DNA of 64,000 nucleotides from Epinephelus fuscoguttatus (lineage: Eukaryota; Chordata; Actinopteri; Perciformes; Serranidae): NCBI RefSeq assembly GCF_011397635.1, contig NC_064762.1:19927479-19991478 (forward strand), in the 5' to 3' direction. The translations under genes and the position numbers were made by a program. Position 1 is the stretch's first letter. Every line of letters begins with the position of its first letter. Shown here one piece after another: positions 12,745-23,340 of the stretch. The notes beneath the pieces are model-generated. The model saw only the letters and a program-made list of their open reading frames with translations, was not told the origin of the DNA and made no database searches.

Positions 12745-12841
12745 GTGTGTGTGTGTGTATGTGTGTGCAAGAGCATCCTTGCCTTAGAGCTGCTCTTTGT
12801 CTCTGCATTCGCGAGACTGCGAGTGTGTGTGTGTGTGTGTC
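12745..12841. repeat. Two short (TG)n tracts
   Basis: TG runs at 12745-12768 and 12823-12841, separated by unique sequence. Confidence 0.85.
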
Positions 12842-13869
12842 TGCGTCTGAGCGTGTGTGCGCCATTTATCATCGGAGCTTTGTTTCCCCTCCTCTCACAG
12901 TGTTTGTGTTTACCTGTAGCTCTTATCTGATCCGGCCACACAGGAGGTCAAAGTCACAGCACGCTCGGGGAAGGATTCTGTTTAGTCCATCTGAAGGACA
13001 AATCGACGAGGATCAGCTCCCATCTGGCCTCACCTGCTCACTGTGACACTTGACAAAGCTGGAGAACCAAAATTTGTCAGCCACGTCACAGTTAAGTATA
13101 CAGACATGGCCGAAACAAGTCCCATTTTGAGTGATTATTCAGGAAAAGGTTCTGGTTTGGTGACTGCAGTCGGAGTTGATGGATGCCGTTTCATCCATCT
13201 GTGAACTGTCTTGCCGGCTTGTTCGTCCACAAATTCCTGTTTCACCCTGGAATTGCTATTGACTGTCCCTGCAGAGAGAAGGCAGCTTGTCCTCCATCAA
13301 TGCCACTTGAAAATACAGCTTTGCTGCTGCTTGCAAGCTGCTGTATTTTCATGCCTCAGAGGCTGCACAGGCTGTAAAGATGACCTTCTTTCTCTCTTGA
13401 CTCTTCCTATCATTCATCTACAATTTTGCCCCCTAGACATATACATACTAGACAATATACTACTGATTGGTTTTGTCAGTCATTGTGTCAAAGTGTTGCA
13501 TTTAGGTACCACACACAAGATACAGAGGGATGTTAAGGTAAATGGCAGGCGTGAGAAGGACAGGGCCCAGGGTTTGCATCCTCTAAGGTTTAGGTACAGA
13601 AATACTTTGGTTAAACTCAGGGACAGATTGTGATTTTGGTTAGATATTAACAGGCTTATCATGTCCTGTCTTCTGCCTCAACTCACTTTTGACTTTCCCA
13701 GTATCTAACCAAGCTCACGATCCTTCCTGTCCCTTACAAGGGAACTCTACTTGTTGTACACATCAAAGTCTGTTTACAGGTGTTGGGGAATACTAATGCA
13801 TACCTGAAAAAAAGTGTATCAAGCCTTTTGTGGTTCCAGAGGGAGCTGCATGAAATCTGAGTAATGTCA
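12842..13869. other. Non-coding stretch, no gene recognised
   Basis: No exon or repeat end was recognised. Confidence 0.4.
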
Positions 13870-14252
13870 CTTGAGGCAGTGTCAGTTTTCGGCTGAGGAC
13901 TACACGTTTGAAAATGGAAAAACATCTTGGGATGTGTCACAGTTCTGCACCAGGTGGTGTTGGGCCTTCCGGGTTTTCTTTTGCCTGGTGATGTTCATCT
14001 TAAGGCAACTCTCGCGAGCCAGCCCTGTTCCATTTTTAGCACATGATCTGGCCATCTCAAGCGTCCTGTGTGTGATTTCTTTGGTGATGCTCCAGCTACC
14101 TGCTTTCTTGTACAGTTGAGGGTAAGAGATTTTGTTTGGCATATTTGTCTGAGGCGTCCCTTGTGAAAGGCTTCTGCTCTCATCATATCTGTTTTGACAA
14201 CTCGCCACTGACATATTCTTGCCAAATGTCCCCGACCGTCCCTCTTAATCAT
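13870..14252 (-). mobile_element. Decayed LINE, C-terminal end of a reverse-transcriptase ORF
   Basis: On the minus strand three reading frames together give the ending typical of many fish LINE polyproteins. These are NKISYPQLYKKAG (frame of 13900-14214), RLRWPDHVLKMEQ and LARVALR (frame of 13995-14252), then GKRKPGRPNTTWCRTV in a third frame, leading on to about 13870. In intact relatives the same order reads approximately: substrate-helix, RRWRWIGHVLR, VALRWTP, GKRKRGRPKTTWRRTV. The relic thus has at least two frameshifts. It encodes nothing functional. The LINE clade is not assigned, and no poly-A or short-repeat tail was located. Confidence 0.75.
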
Positions 14253-14638
14253 GGCCCCAGTTCAGAAAGAAAACCCACAAATTAGAACCGGAGTCCTATT
14301 CCAATATTCCTAGCTCCAATATTCCTTGCTACTTTTTGGAGCCCTTGGGACCCTCAGCTAAGAGCATCAAGGGGGCTCCAAGAGGCAGGGGCTGGGACAG
14401 ACGGTAGCTCGCCATGTGGTGGTGGACCATCAGCTTGATCTAGAGATCCAACTATGAGCTTTTTAACTGCAGCAAATAGAAAAAGTTATCCGGAATGCAT
14501 TACATTTCCCTAAAAAACGTATTAGCTGCTAGAAATCAGTAGAATATAAACCTTATTTCTAGGAGATAGAGTTTTGTAAACTTGTAGTTTTCTGCTTCCG
14601 TCTGGATGAGTTAAAGGTGATTGTTGTTTTTCTTATCC

Positions 14639-14674
<36 letters not shown>

Positions 14675-16380
14675 CTACCACCACCCTCGGCCATATCCGT
14701 TTCCTCTGTACCTCACAGTGCTAAAAGACAACAGTCACCCAGACAGCACATACAGTAAGCCCCATTATGGGTTTCCTGAGTCACATTCCAACCAAACGAC
14801 CCAGTCGACGGATGCCCGGCGCAGGGGCAGGCATTCCCATCTTCGCACTGATCCCTCTACATGCTCCTAACCATACCCATACTTTGAAAACATCCGGGGC
14901 CCTATCGGATGCCCTGCGGAACGCCGCCTGGCGACTCCTCACGTCTCTCAACCAGCTGGCTCACATAATCAGGAGCTTTGAGGAGACACCCGGGAACGCC
15001 GGCATTCCCTTGGATATCATTCCCGTTCTCGCCAGTGTTGCTGTCAGCATGAGTAAAAGGGGCTCAGGTTCGACAGCAGCTACGGTAATGGGATGGACAG
15101 ATGTTTAGATGTGAGGAACCGGGGCCCCCTGGGGCCCCTACAGCAGTACACTCTGACAGAAAGCAATCAGCTTGATGTGGAGGAACAGAATACTGTACAT
15201 TCACAGAAAGAGCCGCAATGTGAGCCAGGAGAGAGGGATTTAGATATAGGGATGGATAAGATGGGAAATTAGCAGCAGGGAGAGTGAAAGAGTTGAGCTA
15301 CACAGTGCAGACAGGACTGAGCGAAGCACAGATCGGAGTGGGTATAACAGAAATTTTAAATATTTGAAGGAGACAATGCAGGAGGGATCCAGTGTTAAAT
15401 TATGTGCAGAAATTCTTGGAGAGGCAACAGAGTGAGACTGAGGGTATGACAAAAAGGGGAGGAAGGGAAAGAAAGGGAGGGAGGGACGGGAGGTGCGGAT
15501 AAAAATGAGTCATGTTGGCAGGAGGGAAGGGGGAAACAGCTGAGAGGTTTTTGAGGTGCGTCTTTGGCTCTGATCACACTTTTATTTTGGCTGAAGTAAG
15601 GTGATACCAGCAAAAAAAAGGGTCTCTCTATTTCTCTCTCTGTCTCACCCACACACACACTCAGTCTCTGGTCCTCTCGTCCTGTCCCCCTCCTCCCATC
15701 TGTCCCTGCCAATTTATTTGTCCTGGGAGGTGATGTGAGTGTTTCCACATGTGGTAGGCCAGTGCTACTAGTTTGGCTTGTAACACTGACTCAACACAAA
15801 GCCCCCTTATAGAAAGAGGAGAACAGGAAAAAGGCAATGATTACCTCATAACGCTTTTAACTCGAAGGCTTGGATAAAAAGGGAAGAGAGGCAGCGGGGA
15901 GGACAGCAGGAATAGGTGTGCATCATCGGCGTCACTTTACTACATTGTCTCAGTGCTTCCACCACAATAGTTTTTATTCATGTGATTTTATTCATTCTGT
16001 TTATACATTTTAGTTCTTTTTTCTGTGAGTTTTTCATTTACTTTTCCTCAGGCTCATCTTTCCTTGTGAAACTAGCAGGCAGGTTGATTTGACAGTAATT
16101 GGGATGGATCAATACACGATCCCACCCGTGGTGCTGAGGATCATTAGAGTGAGTGAAATAAACATTAATCTACTTGGTGTGGCGACGGTGCCATTGGCAG
16201 CCGCAATGGGCTGCATACTCCATTAGAGGGACAGAAAAGATGGATGAACAGTGCGCTCTATTTCATTCCTGTTTGCTACAGTACAGCGTGAATTGGGCAA
16301 GCGGCAAAGTCAGCGTAGGCATCTAATCTCATATTGAGGCAGTTCTGCTCATGAAGTGACATAATAACATTTTTATTCCT
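14253..16380. other. Non-coding stretch with a GC-rich open frame of unknown meaning
   Basis: A 113-codon open frame on the plus strand (14767-15108) lies in a patch with higher GC and CpG than its flanks. I recognise no domain and no clear splice acceptor. Purine-rich sequence occupies about 15440-15540. Positions 16080-16380 are unique-looking sequence with CAATGGGCTGCAT and TAATCT words. The CAT trinucleotide run is listed separately. Confidence 0.4.
14640..14673. repeat. (CAT)n trinucleotide repeat
   Basis: About eleven uninterrupted ATC/CAT units, followed by ACTACCACCACC. Confidence 0.95.
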
Positions 16381-16935
16381 CCATAGTGGCAAAAGCCACG
16401 ACAAGAGGCTTTATGTTTTTGGGTTTGTGGTGGCATTCCCTCTGAATCTCTATAAAGCTACTCATGAGTTGTAGCCACAGTAACTTCAGTCTGACGCCAA
16501 TGACAGGAGATGTAATACAATTTTAAACGTTTACTGAAAAGTTGAAATTACACTCAGTCACACGGTAGAAAAACTATGTGCTCCCAGCCTGATGCAGCTC
16601 TCTGCTCAACTATACTGCACATGATGTAAATTATATTTGAATTATATTATATTATAGGCTTGTCTGCCTGTATATAGTTACGTACGTCTGTTTCATTCTC
16701 ATGAAAGTGATTTCTTAACACTGCCTTGAGGGAAATTGACAAATTTGGCACGAACATCCACTTAGACTCAGTGATGAACTGATCAGATCTTGCTGGTTGT
16801 GACCTGGTCCGTCTCTTTCTCGTCACTGTGATATCTCAAGGACACCTTGAGGAAATTTCTTCAACTTTGGCACAAACGTCCACTTGGTTCATAGATGAAC
16901 TGATTGGATTTTGCTGGTCAAAGGTCACCACCTCT
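16381..16935. repeat. Dispersed fish repeat with internal duplicate
   Basis: The start (about 16385-16435) matches a familiar fish repeat opening, TAGTGGCAAAAGCCACGACA. Two related units follow, at about 16700-16790 and 16830-16925. Each runs from CTTGAGGAAATT through TTTGGCACAAACGTCCACTT and GATGAACTGAT to TTGCTGGT. The intervening 16440-16680 looks like inserted or diverged sequence. It is an interspersed repeat of unassigned class. Confidence 0.65.
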
Positions 16936-16939
16936 TCAG

Positions 16940-17079
16940 GAGGGTCTCGATCCAGTTGTTTTGGTGCACACCCGAGTGCGATTGCTGTGTTCACACCTGC
17001 CCAAACGAACCACACTTAGGGGGCAAATGAACTTGAGTTCGATTGAACCGAACCAAACAGGGCAGGTGTAAAAGCACCC
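16940..17079. mobile_element. Small palindromic MITE-like element
   Basis: CACACCTGCCC (16992-17002) and GGGCAGGTGT (17060-17069) form an inverted pair, flanked by GTGCGATTGC on one side and TTCGATTGAACCGAACC on the other. The right end, AAAAGCACCC, matches a repeat terminus common in fish (read on the other strand as GGGTGCTTTTACACCTGCCC). Superfamily unknown. Confidence 0.6.
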
Positions 17080-17528
17080 TTATTATAACAAAATTTCACA
17101 CACATTTCTAACAGAATAAGATGATTAAGTGAAGATATTTTCTATCCAAAAAGTGACATCATAATATTCTGCTAAAGTACTTCTCTGGCCATTATTCAAT
17201 GGCAAGGGGTCAGGTTTGGTCAGATACTGAATTGGTGACACAAATCTTGGGTGCCCACTTTAAAACTGTGCTGATGTGATGAGATCTGTGCTGGTAGGTT
17301 GAAGATGTGTGAGAAGCATCCATGTTATAGAATTTGTAGCTTCTTTGCCACAACATCTATATTTGCATTTGTCAACTGTCATGGCTACACGAGTGTGGAA
17401 GGACATGGATATAATCTGTAACTGCAACCTGACTGGTTCACAGAGGCATACAACCATGAGGTGGTAATTTTAGTTCATAATAGTTTTAAACATTTTTATA
17501 GAATTTACTGGAATGCATGGTTAAAAAT
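17080..17528. other. Non-coding stretch, no feature seen
   Basis: AT-rich unique sequence. Confidence 0.4.
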
Positions 17529-17690
17529 AGGGATGGAAATTTATAAAAATTAATTGATACCAGTGCGATGCTTTATCAATTCTACTTATCAGCCCGATTC
17601 TTTATCAGTTTCTTCGGGGGGAAAAAGAGGGCCTATACAGGTTTTCAGCATCAGTGCAACTGTTAAATTATCTCTGAGTCTGATCACAGT
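17529..17690. repeat. Dispersed repeat (TATTGATACCA family), copy 1
   Basis: Shares with 43100-43280 the ordered words GGGATGG, TTGATACCA, GATTCTTTATC and ACAGGTTTTCAGCATCAG. The identity is partial, which points to an old interspersed repeat in direct orientation. Confidence 0.65.
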
Positions 17691-18124
17691 GTAGAAACAG
17701 TTTATCATTATCCTTTTACAGCCATTACAAGCAGCTCTGTTGTATTTCTCTGTGAAATGAAGCCTTGCCGGACCGTTTCTGCCTCCTCTACACACCTTAA
17801 CACTATCACACCTTTTTTTAAGTTCGGCAGCGTACACACATGAGTTTGATGTCATTGTTTCGCAATGCGTAACTGTCAGAAAATCATGCCAGCATCGTTA
17901 AAAGAATTGATAAGCTCGGAGGCATGCGATTCCAGTGCATTAGACAATCTGGAACAGGTTCTAGATATAGATCTAACCAAGCAGCTTGTGAGTAGTTAAA
18001 AACATCTCCACCTTTACATTAGCATACTGTTTAACATTAAAGCTATAGTGCGTAACTTCTGTCGCCTCCCAGCGGATAATGCGTTATTACAACTAATGAG
18101 CCGGCGGCACTTCCATGTACACAG

Positions 18125-18200
18125 TGTAACACTCGCCACACACTGTACACAAAGTAACACTCGCCAGTCACCACACACCGTACACGGAGTAACACTCGCT
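18125..18200. repeat. Short tandem repeat inside the outer MITE
   Basis: Three copies of a unit of about 30 bp containing TAACACTCGC, followed by CACAC and (T)GTACAC. Confidence 0.7.
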
Positions 18201-18559
18201 TCACACCGTGTACACAATGCTACACAATGTGGCGAACACCAGGCTGCTAACATTACATTACGTTCATAGTACCATTTCCAAGAAAATAATAAAGTACTAG
18301 GTCCAGTACATGTAACAGCAACACATACTACTGATAATATAATTATAAACCAAGTCACTGACTTATCCCACAGCAGCAAGGCAACATCCGTGTCTGCCCA
18401 ATTTCTTCCTTCAGGGCTCTCCACCGAGGAAAAGCGACGCCAATACAAATCCTTGTTTGCCTTCTCTGTCGGCCACTTTCCTTCTTTGCTAATAGACCTT
18501 CAGCCGAACGTCCAGGCTTTTTCTTTGTGGTAGGATCCACTTCTGAACCATGTCGCCGC

Positions 18560-19024
18560 CAGAGGTGGATAGTAACTAGTTACATTTACTCAGTTACATT
18601 TACTTGAGTAACTTTTTGGATAAATTGTACTTTTCAGAGTAGTTTTAATGCAAAATAATTTTTACTTTTACTTAAGTTATATTGTTTTAAAGCAACAATA
18701 CTCTTACTTGAGTACAATATTTGGCTACTCTACCCACCTCTGAGTACATAATTATTTATGTTATGTTTGTAAAGATTTAATTTATTTTTGTTTTAGTTAA
18801 ATTTTATTTATTTTTGATTGATTGATTACGTTCATGTTCTTATTTTACAAATAAATCGGACATTACTCAACAGTTACTCAGTACTTGAGTAGTTTTTTCA
18901 CCAAATACTCTTTTACTCAAGTAATTATTTGGAAGACTACTTTTTACTTTTACTTGAGTAATATTGTTCTAAAGTATCAGTACTCTTACTGGAGTACAAT
19001 ATTTGGCTACTCTACCCACCTCTG
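18560..19024. mobile_element. hAT-type MITE nested inside another element
   Basis: The ends are CAGAGGTGG...CCACCTCTG. Flanking 8-mers GTCGCCGC (18552-18559) and GTCTCTGC (19025-19032) agree at 6 of 8 bases, fitting an aged 8-bp hAT target duplication. Subterminal ACTTGAGTA/TACTCAAGTA words recur many times, as in the known fish hAT element Tol2. A complete end sequence (GGCTACTCTACCCACCTCTG) also occurs internally at 18723-18742, so a short 183-bp copy and part of a second copy appear joined. No transposase frame is present. Confidence 0.8.
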
Positions 19025-19321
19025 GTCTCTGCCGCTTCTCCACCATGTTGCTTTCTCTTTCTGCCTGCGCTCTACCTCTTGCTATGACACTCTCCGTTCT
19101 TCCTCCCCCTCCCTTCTTGTTGTGAGGAAGCATTTCCTGTGCGCCAGCGCGGGAGTGTCGCCAGTCGACACGCAAACTAAAAATGATATATATTGAAAAA
19201 TACCGCAAGATGTTAGAGGAGCCGATCGGCTTAATCAGCATTGTGTCATCTCCTCTAGTAGTGGCTTGGGTGAAACTGACATTTACGGACATGTAGAAGT
19301 TACGCACTATAGCTTTAATGT

Positions 19322-19531
19322 ATTGATGATAATGATCCAATCATATAAGATAATACAAGAATCACAGGAGCCATTCTCCTGCATTACACTTACACTTTTA
19401 TACTTAAAGTATATCCTGCCTATATTTCTGCGCTTTTACTCTTAATGTAAAACTTAAGCTTATTACTATTTACAAAGATGTTTTGCAACTTTTACTTATA
19501 AGTAAGGGATCTGAGTACTTCCTTCATCATT
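19322..19531. other. Non-coding spacer
   Basis: About 200 bp of AT-rich sequence between two transposon relics. Confidence 0.4.
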
Positions 19532-20614
19532 GTGGCCACCAGTGTTTTGGAGTAACTCGTAACATGTAATGGAGTTACATGATAAAAATAAACATAATTG
19601 TAATCTGTTGCAGTTATTGAGGAAAATATATGTAATTAAATGACAGTAATCAAAATGTTGTGCTGAAATGTAGAGAGCTGTTTGATTGGTTCTCTTGTTT
19701 GAATGAGCACCACATCTCATCTACCAATCAAATCAATATGCGCCGCTCTAAGCAACCTCAGACCCTGATCACACAGAAAGCGTTTTAGCAGCTGGGGGCG
19801 TCTTTTTGTAACTTTTTGAGTTGGAAAAACTTCAACTAAGAGGGGAAAAGCACCTCCTCATCTCTTTTTCATCATCTTTTTTTCCCCATTGTCCAACTGG
19901 ATGATTTGAGAGGTGGGCATTTTACAGTCCTTAAACAATGTAGGAGAAACTAGTGGTAGCAGTTCCTGGATACCCAGGCCCGACGATAGACAGCAGGTTC
20001 TCAAACTGTCCCTGAGTCATCCTAAAATATGCCTGGAAATGTCCATAATTGAGGAGAAGCTCCTGGACCGACCAGTGGTACTCCCTGTGATCCAGCCTCT
20101 TTGTTAGGGTCTCATGTACCCACACAGATCTCTGTTTCCCTGTGCCCAACACACTATTAGCTGACAGCCTCTCACCCTCAACCAGAGCTACAGCAAGTAC
20201 CCTCTGCCTGTCCATTTTAGGAACTAGCAACTTATTACTGTCAAAAAATGCAACCTGCAAAACGCTCTCTGTGTGATCGGTGCCTAAGTCTGCTATACCT
20301 GAAACAAGGCCATCACGCCAAGGCGGGTGGTCATGGCTCTGGACAGAAATGTCTATTAGTGCTGGAAATTCAGCAGTATTTCCTTCTGAAATCAGAAAAG
20401 AGTTCTACCATTACTGTACGGTGTAAAGCTTTCTCACCAGCAATGAAAATGCAGTATCAAACTTTTCAGCTTTATTGCCCAATTTAAAACATTTGTCAGA
20501 AAAGTAACCAAAAAGTAATCAAATGTAATAAGTTACATAACTTTGATGAAATAACTGAAATAGTTATATTACTTATTAATTATTATTACATTTCAAAAGT
20601 AACCTGGCGGCCAC
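19532..20614 (-). mobile_element. PIF/Harbinger element, internally deleted
   Basis: Imperfect inverted ends GTGGCCACCAG (19532-19542) and CTGGCGGCCAC (20604-20614) enclose about 1.08 kb. Both edges are lined with GTAAC/TTACAT words. In the middle a minus-strand frame (19931-20260) encodes part of a Harbinger-type nuclease. The catalytic DDE region is missing. No 3-bp target duplication is readable. Confidence 0.7.
19931..20260 (-). pseudogene. Harbinger (HARBI1-like) transposase N-terminal fragment
   Basis: The 109-residue open frame includes SVWVHETLTKR, REYHWSVQELLLN and FQAYFRMTQGQFENLLSIVG. This matches in order the N-terminal signature of fish Harbinger/HARBI1-like nucleases (W-V-H-P...R...GE[YF]H.L...L, then F..YFRM....F..LL..V). 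Intact family members are about 350-400 residues long with a DDE nuclease core. Here the frame stops before that core, so this is a fragment of a dead copy. It is not the conserved host HARBI1 gene, because it sits inside a short element with inverted ends. Confidence 0.8.
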
Positions 20615-20924
20615 TAAAGTGACACATCTCAGCTTTTTGGTAAAGTTACAGGAAGCTGAAAGTGTCACAGCATGTATTTGTACAAAAATATTAAATACTA
20701 AAAACCATTATTTGCTTACGAATTTGATTATTTCTTGAGTAAGTGCTTACATCTGTGTGCATGTGTGCATCTGCTGAGACGCGCACAGTTACTCTGTGTG
20801 CCAGGACACCGGGGGGCGAGATTTGAGGGTTGCTGACTGTGATGGAAGCTGAGCACGATGGAGCTGGGGTGGCAGGCAGAGAGGAGGAGGAGGAGGGTGG
20901 TGATGAAAGAGAATGAGAGGATAA

Positions 20925-20960
20925 CACACACACATGCACTCACACACACACACACACACT
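20925..20960. repeat. Interrupted (CA)n microsatellite
   Basis: ACACACACACATGCACTC followed by a perfect CA run. Confidence 0.85.
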
Positions 20961-21089
20961 TTTCTCTGTCGTCCGTTAGTGCCTGCCACCGTCACAGTGG
21001 GGGGGCTGTGGCCTCTGCATAGCCTGAGAATGCTAAAGGCTAATCCTATAGGAATGCTCCAGGAATGTGAAAGTTGAGTCAGGGATCGA

Positions 21090-21380
21090 ACAAGAGAGGG
21101 GTGGAGAAGAAGTGGAGGGAGGGGAGGAGGAGGAAGAGAAAGGGGGCAGAAAGGAAAAAAGGGGACTTAGAGAAAAGGGTGGCATTCAGGAATAAATGAA
21201 ATGAAAGAGAGAGAAAGAGAAAAGGGGGAGGAGGTGGAGGAGGGGGTTAAGAGAGAGCAAAAGAGAGGTGGAGAGGAGGAGGAGAGGTTGAAAGAAAAGA
21301 AAAGGAGAGTTTGGCAAAAAAGCAGAGAAAAGGAACAAAGACAGAGAGAAAGAGGGGAAGAGAGAGATTGGCAGGAGGGC
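21090..21380. repeat. Polypurine (GA-rich) tract
   Basis: About 290 bp with very few pyrimidines on the plus strand, made of irregular GGAG/GAAA/GAGA words. It is a candidate for intramolecular triplex formation. Open frames through it are compositional. Confidence 0.8.
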
Positions 21381-22607
21381 TGATTGCAGTGTCTAGTTGT
21401 AAGATAAACGGTGGGATGCTTTCTCTTTTTTCTTTCTTTCTTCTCCTTCCACTGGCATTTACAGCAGTTGTTATGGAAACAAGGCCCGAAAACCTGCTGG
21501 ATTGTTTTTAAAAGACACCTCCTGTCCTGCAGGTACACAGAGATCATCCAGATAGTTTTGCTGGGAAGAGTGTGTGCACGAGCTTGTCTTGTCATGAAAC
21601 AAACGAACTTTGTGCAGGCTTTCGTAACAATGGCAGTTAGGCGTCCACCGTTGAGGCTTAGCTGTCAGGATGAGTCTCTGCTTGTCCCTTGCTTCCTGGT
21701 TCCTGTTACAGAGATGGTTTTCCACCTCGCGAGTGCACTGTGACGTACCCAAACCGGCACAGAATGGTATGTTCTCCCATTGTGGTTTGTGCACTCTTGG
21801 GTCGCGTTCAGTTATGCCTGAAAACGTGCTGGTGAGACTTCCCCTGTAATACATTTGGCACTGTTCCATGTTAAAAGACATACCTAGAAAGGAGTGTTTG
21901 CCCTGTAGCGACTTCACAACATAACTGCTTGATATCCAAATAAAAGGTGGAGGAGAACTGAGGTGAGAAAAAAAAACTCTTCTCCAAACTTCCTAGAAAG
22001 ACAGGACACACATGAGTGATTGCATTGTATGATATCTTCAGTTACCTGAAAGGCAGGTGTGCCCCTGTGTGTGTGTGTACTTATGTGTGTTCTCCTGACT
22101 GACTGCCAGTGAGGATAAGAGCATGTGTAGGACGGGGAGCTGTCTACACTGCACACATATGTGTGTTTTCCTTGTCTGGCCGTTCTTGTGCAACAGTAAT
22201 TACAGTTACAGTTACGGTTACAGTTAAAGTTGCTGACAAAACACTGCAGGCAGCTTGCACAAATGCAGCTGCTCCATTATCTTTATGTATGTGGGTGGAT
22301 GTGTTTGTGTATGTTTATGCAAATGCCTGCGTCTGTGTGTCTATGTGTGTGTGTTGAAAAAAAATAGAGGCATTATCAATTTGCTAAATGAGTAAACTGA
22401 AACATTCCTTTTAATTTTAATGAGGCTTTTTCACAGAAGACAGTTTGACAAGCACTTGAGTAAACAGATAAACTGAAGGTCCTGGTGTTGTGCACGCTGG
22501 CATCCTGGGAGATTTGAACATAACGGAGTCATCATTCATGAACTTTGTAACGCTTGTACTTTCCCTATGGTGGCAGGTAAAAATGTCTGCAAAATAAAAT
22601 ATGAGTC

Positions 22608-22640
22608 ACAGCAAATATCATGCAAATATCATGCAAATGT
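22608..22640. promoter_or_regulatory. Clustered ATGCAAAT octamers
   Basis: Two perfect ATGCAAAT octamers (22620-22627 and 22631-22638) are 11 bp apart and preceded by a third partial copy (GCAAATATC). The octamer is the known POU/Oct site. The spacing could equally reflect a chance 11-bp tandem repeat. Confidence 0.3.
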
Positions 22641-23340
22641 TTCAGGACATGACGTGAAGATTACGCAAGAAATCCAGCCCTTACTCTTTTTAATTTTTTT
22701 CTTTCTCTCTGGGGGAGTGGAGGCATGTATTGATTAATGGCAGCATGACACACGTGCTTGATCCAAAGTAGGAGAAGCAGAAGCAGGTACAGCAATGCAA
22801 GTGTCTGTCACATCTTCTCTTTTTACACCTTCGCCAAGCGTAGAAACTTTTTTATCATATTTTGTTTCTGTGTTATTATTGTTGGTGTTTATTCTTAGTT
22901 TTTTGCACACTGAAAATGGGCATTTAATAGGAGATACTAGTCCATACCCACTGAGTGCACAGTTGCCCACATACAGTTTCATATGGTGTGCGTTTGGGAT
23001 ACAGGTCCTAGGAAATTGCAGATTAAATAGTCAGCTGAACCCATTAAGAAGAGCAATGTATTCAGACAGAGTTTTTGTGAATTTGATAGTACGATTGCTT
23101 TATTGAAAGTACAGTAGTGCCTTTGCCAATAGTGGGATAGTTAGTGGGCTAAAACTGTACATTACTAGCTGAGGTAGCACGTTGAAAGGCAAATAGTTAA
23201 AGTGTTTATATGTTGTATTGACTTAAAAGTGGGCCGCACTGGTCGAATGACTGACAGAATGACACACTGACAGTTTCCGTGATCATGTACAGCATACCAT
23301 ACCATGACTTAGTCATACCAAAAATTAGAAAAAACAACAA

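Larger units (their letters stand above)
18034..19321. mobile_element. Outer DNA element with 27-bp perfect TIRs and TTAA ends
   Basis: Positions 18034-18060 and 19295-19321 are perfect 27-bp inverted repeats (core GCTATAGTGCGTAACTTCT). Each contains TTAA close to its outer edge, so the target site may be TTAA, as in piggyBac and Kolobok superfamilies (inference). The 1,288-bp span includes a 465-bp insert (18560-19024), which leaves about 823 bp of original element. There is no transposase frame, so this is a non-autonomous (MITE-type) copy. Internal tandem words GTAACACTCGC occur at about 18125-18200. Confidence 0.85.
20615..23340. other. Non-coding stretch with purine tract and short repeats
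   Basis: No coding exon is supported. The CA run, the purine tract and the octamer cluster are listed separately. A short (GTTACA)n-like array lies at 22199-22233 and TG-rich sequence at about 22290-22355. Confidence 0.4.
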
